A DNA stretch of 24,397 nucleotides from an uncultured Gammaproteobacteria bacterium (GTDB taxonomy: Bacteria; Pseudomonadota; Gammaproteobacteria; GCA-2729495): assembly GCA_947258805.1 (NCBI GenBank), contig CAMYJV010000038.1, positions 1-24,397 of the forward strand, written 5' to 3'. This document shows, piece by piece, positions 23,195-24,397 of the stretch; the first letter of the stretch is position 1, and the number at the start of each line of letters is the position of its first letter. A program made the position numbers and the translations under genes. Below the pieces are notes generated by a model. The model was not told the DNA's origin, ran no database searches, and saw nothing but the letters and a program-made list of their open reading frames with translations.

Positions 23195-24025
23195 ATGCAG
23201 AACAACACGGAATACTGGAATGAAGACGGCGGCCGGAACTGGGTCGTCAATATTGAGGCCACCGAGGCTTTGCTGGAACCCTTGAGCCAGCAGGTGCTGG
23301 ATCGGGCGGCGGCCCGGCCGGGCGAAACCGTGCTGGACGTTGGCTGCGGGGGCGGGCGCACGACCCTAGACCTGGCCGATGCTGTGGGACCGGGCGGCCG
23401 GGTGATGGGCGTGGACGTGTCGGCACCGATACTGGCCGTGGCGCGCGATCGGGCGGCAGCCGCAGACAACCTGCAGCTCGAACTGGCCGATGCGGGCAGT
23501 GCAGACTTCGGGGCCGCGGCCTTCGACCTGCTGTTTTCGCGCTTCGGCGTGATGTTCTTCGACGACCCGGTCGCGGCCTTCACCAACCTCCGGCGGAGCC
23601 TGAAGCCTGGCGCACGCAGCGTGTTCCTGTGCTGGCGGGCCATGGACGAGAATCCGTGGCTCGCAGCCCCCGCCGCGGCCGCCTTCGAGATTTTGCCGCC
23701 GCCGGAACCACCCGACCCCGAAGCCCCCGGCCCCTTTGCCTTTGCGGACGAAGGGCGTACCCGGGGCATTCTCGAGCAGGCGGGCTTTGCCCAGGTCGGG
23801 CACGAGCCCGTGGACCACGAGATGTCGTGGCCGGACGTGGAGACTGCGGTGAGCTACCTGATGCAGATGGGACCGGCCGGGGCACTGCTTCGTGAAGCGA
23901 ACGACGAGACGGTTACCCGCGAAGTCACGGCCGCGGTGCGCGGCGTATTCGAACAGAATCAGTCAGCCGCCGGCGTACAGATGCGGAGCAGCGCCTGGAT
24001 CGTCACCGCAGCAAATCCGCTCTGA
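23195..24025 (+). CDS. Class I SAM-dependent methyltransferase
   Basis: 276 residues, cytoplasmic. The SAM-binding motif I is VLDVGCGGGRTTLDLAD (46-62); motif II follows as GRVMGVDVSAPILAVAR, then LQLELADAGSADFG with an acidic adenine contact, and FDLLFSRFGVMFFDDPVAAF, LRRSLKPGARSVFLCWRAM as later strands. The middle is Pro/Glu-rich (PPPEPPDPEAPGP). It resembles the UbiE/Methyltransf_11 group of small-molecule methyltransferases; the substrate cannot be inferred. ATG 23195 has GGAAGGAG 11 bases upstream. It is divergent from lhr across 165 bases. Confidence 0.87.
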   Translation: MQNNTEYWNEDGGRNWVVNIEATEALLEPLSQQVLDRAAARPGETVLDVGCGGGRTTLDLADAVGPGGRVMGVDVSAPILAVARDRAAAADNLQLELADAGSADFGAAAFDLLFSRFGVMFFDDPVAAFTNLRRSLKPGARSVFLCWRAMDENPWLAAPAAAAFEILPPPEPPDPEAPGPFAFADEGRTRGILEQAGFAQVGHEPVDHEMSWPDVETAVSYLMQMGPAGALLREANDETVTREVTAAVRGVFEQNQSAAGVQMRSSAWIVTAANPL

Positions 24026-24146
24026 GGCCGGGCGCAGACCAGCCTGGCCGGACGGTACGCGCAAGTCGGGTAGGTTCTTTTACCGATAGGCAACTCCGCG
24101 ACCCCTGTGCGAGTCTGCAATTCGTGGCAGCCGCGAGAGAGCCCCG

Positions 24147-24397
24147 ATGAACGTCGATACCCCGGTGAAAGAAGTGATGACGCCGCACCCCCGCGCGGTG
24201 CAGTTGGGCGACAAGATTAGCGACGTGCGCAGCGCCTTGGCCGACGGGCGCCTGCACCATCTGCCGGTGCTGGACGGGCAGCTGCTGGTCGGCATCATCA
24301 GCACGACGGATTTGCTTGAGTTCGGTTTTGCGCCGCGTGACACCCACGAGAACGTGGATGATTACCTGGACGAGCAGTTCAGTATCGAACAGATCAT
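24147..24397 (+). CDS. CBS-domain protein, 5' part only
   Basis: The first 83 codons of a gene cut by the window end. VKEVMTPHPRAVQLGDKISD is the opening of a CBS motif, followed by LADGRLHHLPVLDGQLLVG and IISTTDLLEF, the usual H-x-x-P-V-x-D and G-I-I-S/T-x-x-D-L pattern. CBS pairs bind adenine nucleotides. Many such small proteins are stand-alone two-domain sensors, but what follows is not visible. GAGAG lies a few bases before ATG 24147. Confidence 0.85.
   Translation, partial: MNVDTPVKEVMTPHPRAVQLGDKISDVRSALADGRLHHLPVLDGQLLVGIISTTDLLEFGFAPRDTHENVDDYLDEQFSIEQI

Overview
This is a high-GC chromosomal window with about 20 genes. It most likely comes from a gammaproteobacterium near Xanthomonadales, Nevskiales or Woeseiales. 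The grounds are a REP-type palindrome (GTGGGAGCGGCTTYAGCCGC, two copies), an E. coli-type Lhr helicase and Nei glycosylase, Sec, Tat and lipoprotein signals typical of a Gram-negative, and an outer-membrane beta-barrel. The placement is an inference. I see no rRNA, tRNA, CRISPR array, insertion sequence or phage genes.

Layout. (1) 1-3417 is a worn region: an exported amidohydrolase with a frameshifting internal deletion, a class-C-type serine hydrolase lipoprotein, a leftover piece of a flavoprotein dehydrogenase, a possible 36-residue membrane peptide, and a PNPOx-family flavoprotein. (2) 3566-6594 carries a PlsY-like acyltransferase convergent with a metY-metX pair for sulfhydrylation-type methionine synthesis. 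(3) 6724-8067 is a tight three-gene unit: ECF sigma factor, one-pass membrane protein (probable anti-sigma) and secreted helical-repeat protein. (4) 8085-9674 holds two REP palindromes around an outer-membrane barrel gene with a clear terminator and a DUF4136 lipoprotein. (5) 9687-12411 is a DUF1800-DUF1501 pair in which only DUF1800 has a Tat signal. (6) 12751-13788 has an MBL-fold-like protein convergent with a small ABM-type protein. (7) 13838-16567 is a metal-handling cluster: a ZnuA/AztC-like binding lipoprotein lacking two canonical zinc ligands, an AztD-like beta-propeller, and a divergent Cys/His-rich bufferin-like peptide. (8) 16584-23029 is a co-directional run of lhr (split in two), nei, an Asp/Glu-racemase-like gene and fabH. 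(9) 23195 to the end holds a methyltransferase and the start of a CBS-domain gene.

The two features most worth following are these. First, the metal cluster has periplasmic chaperone-type, binding-protein and peptide parts but no transporter genes beside it. Second, three genes (amidohydrolase, lhr, bufferin-like peptide) each look like a normal family member with an internal piece cut out. Two of those junctions lie on GC-rich palindromes, which points either to real gene erosion or to a sequencing or assembly fault. The family assignments come from recognising motifs by eye; no database search was run.
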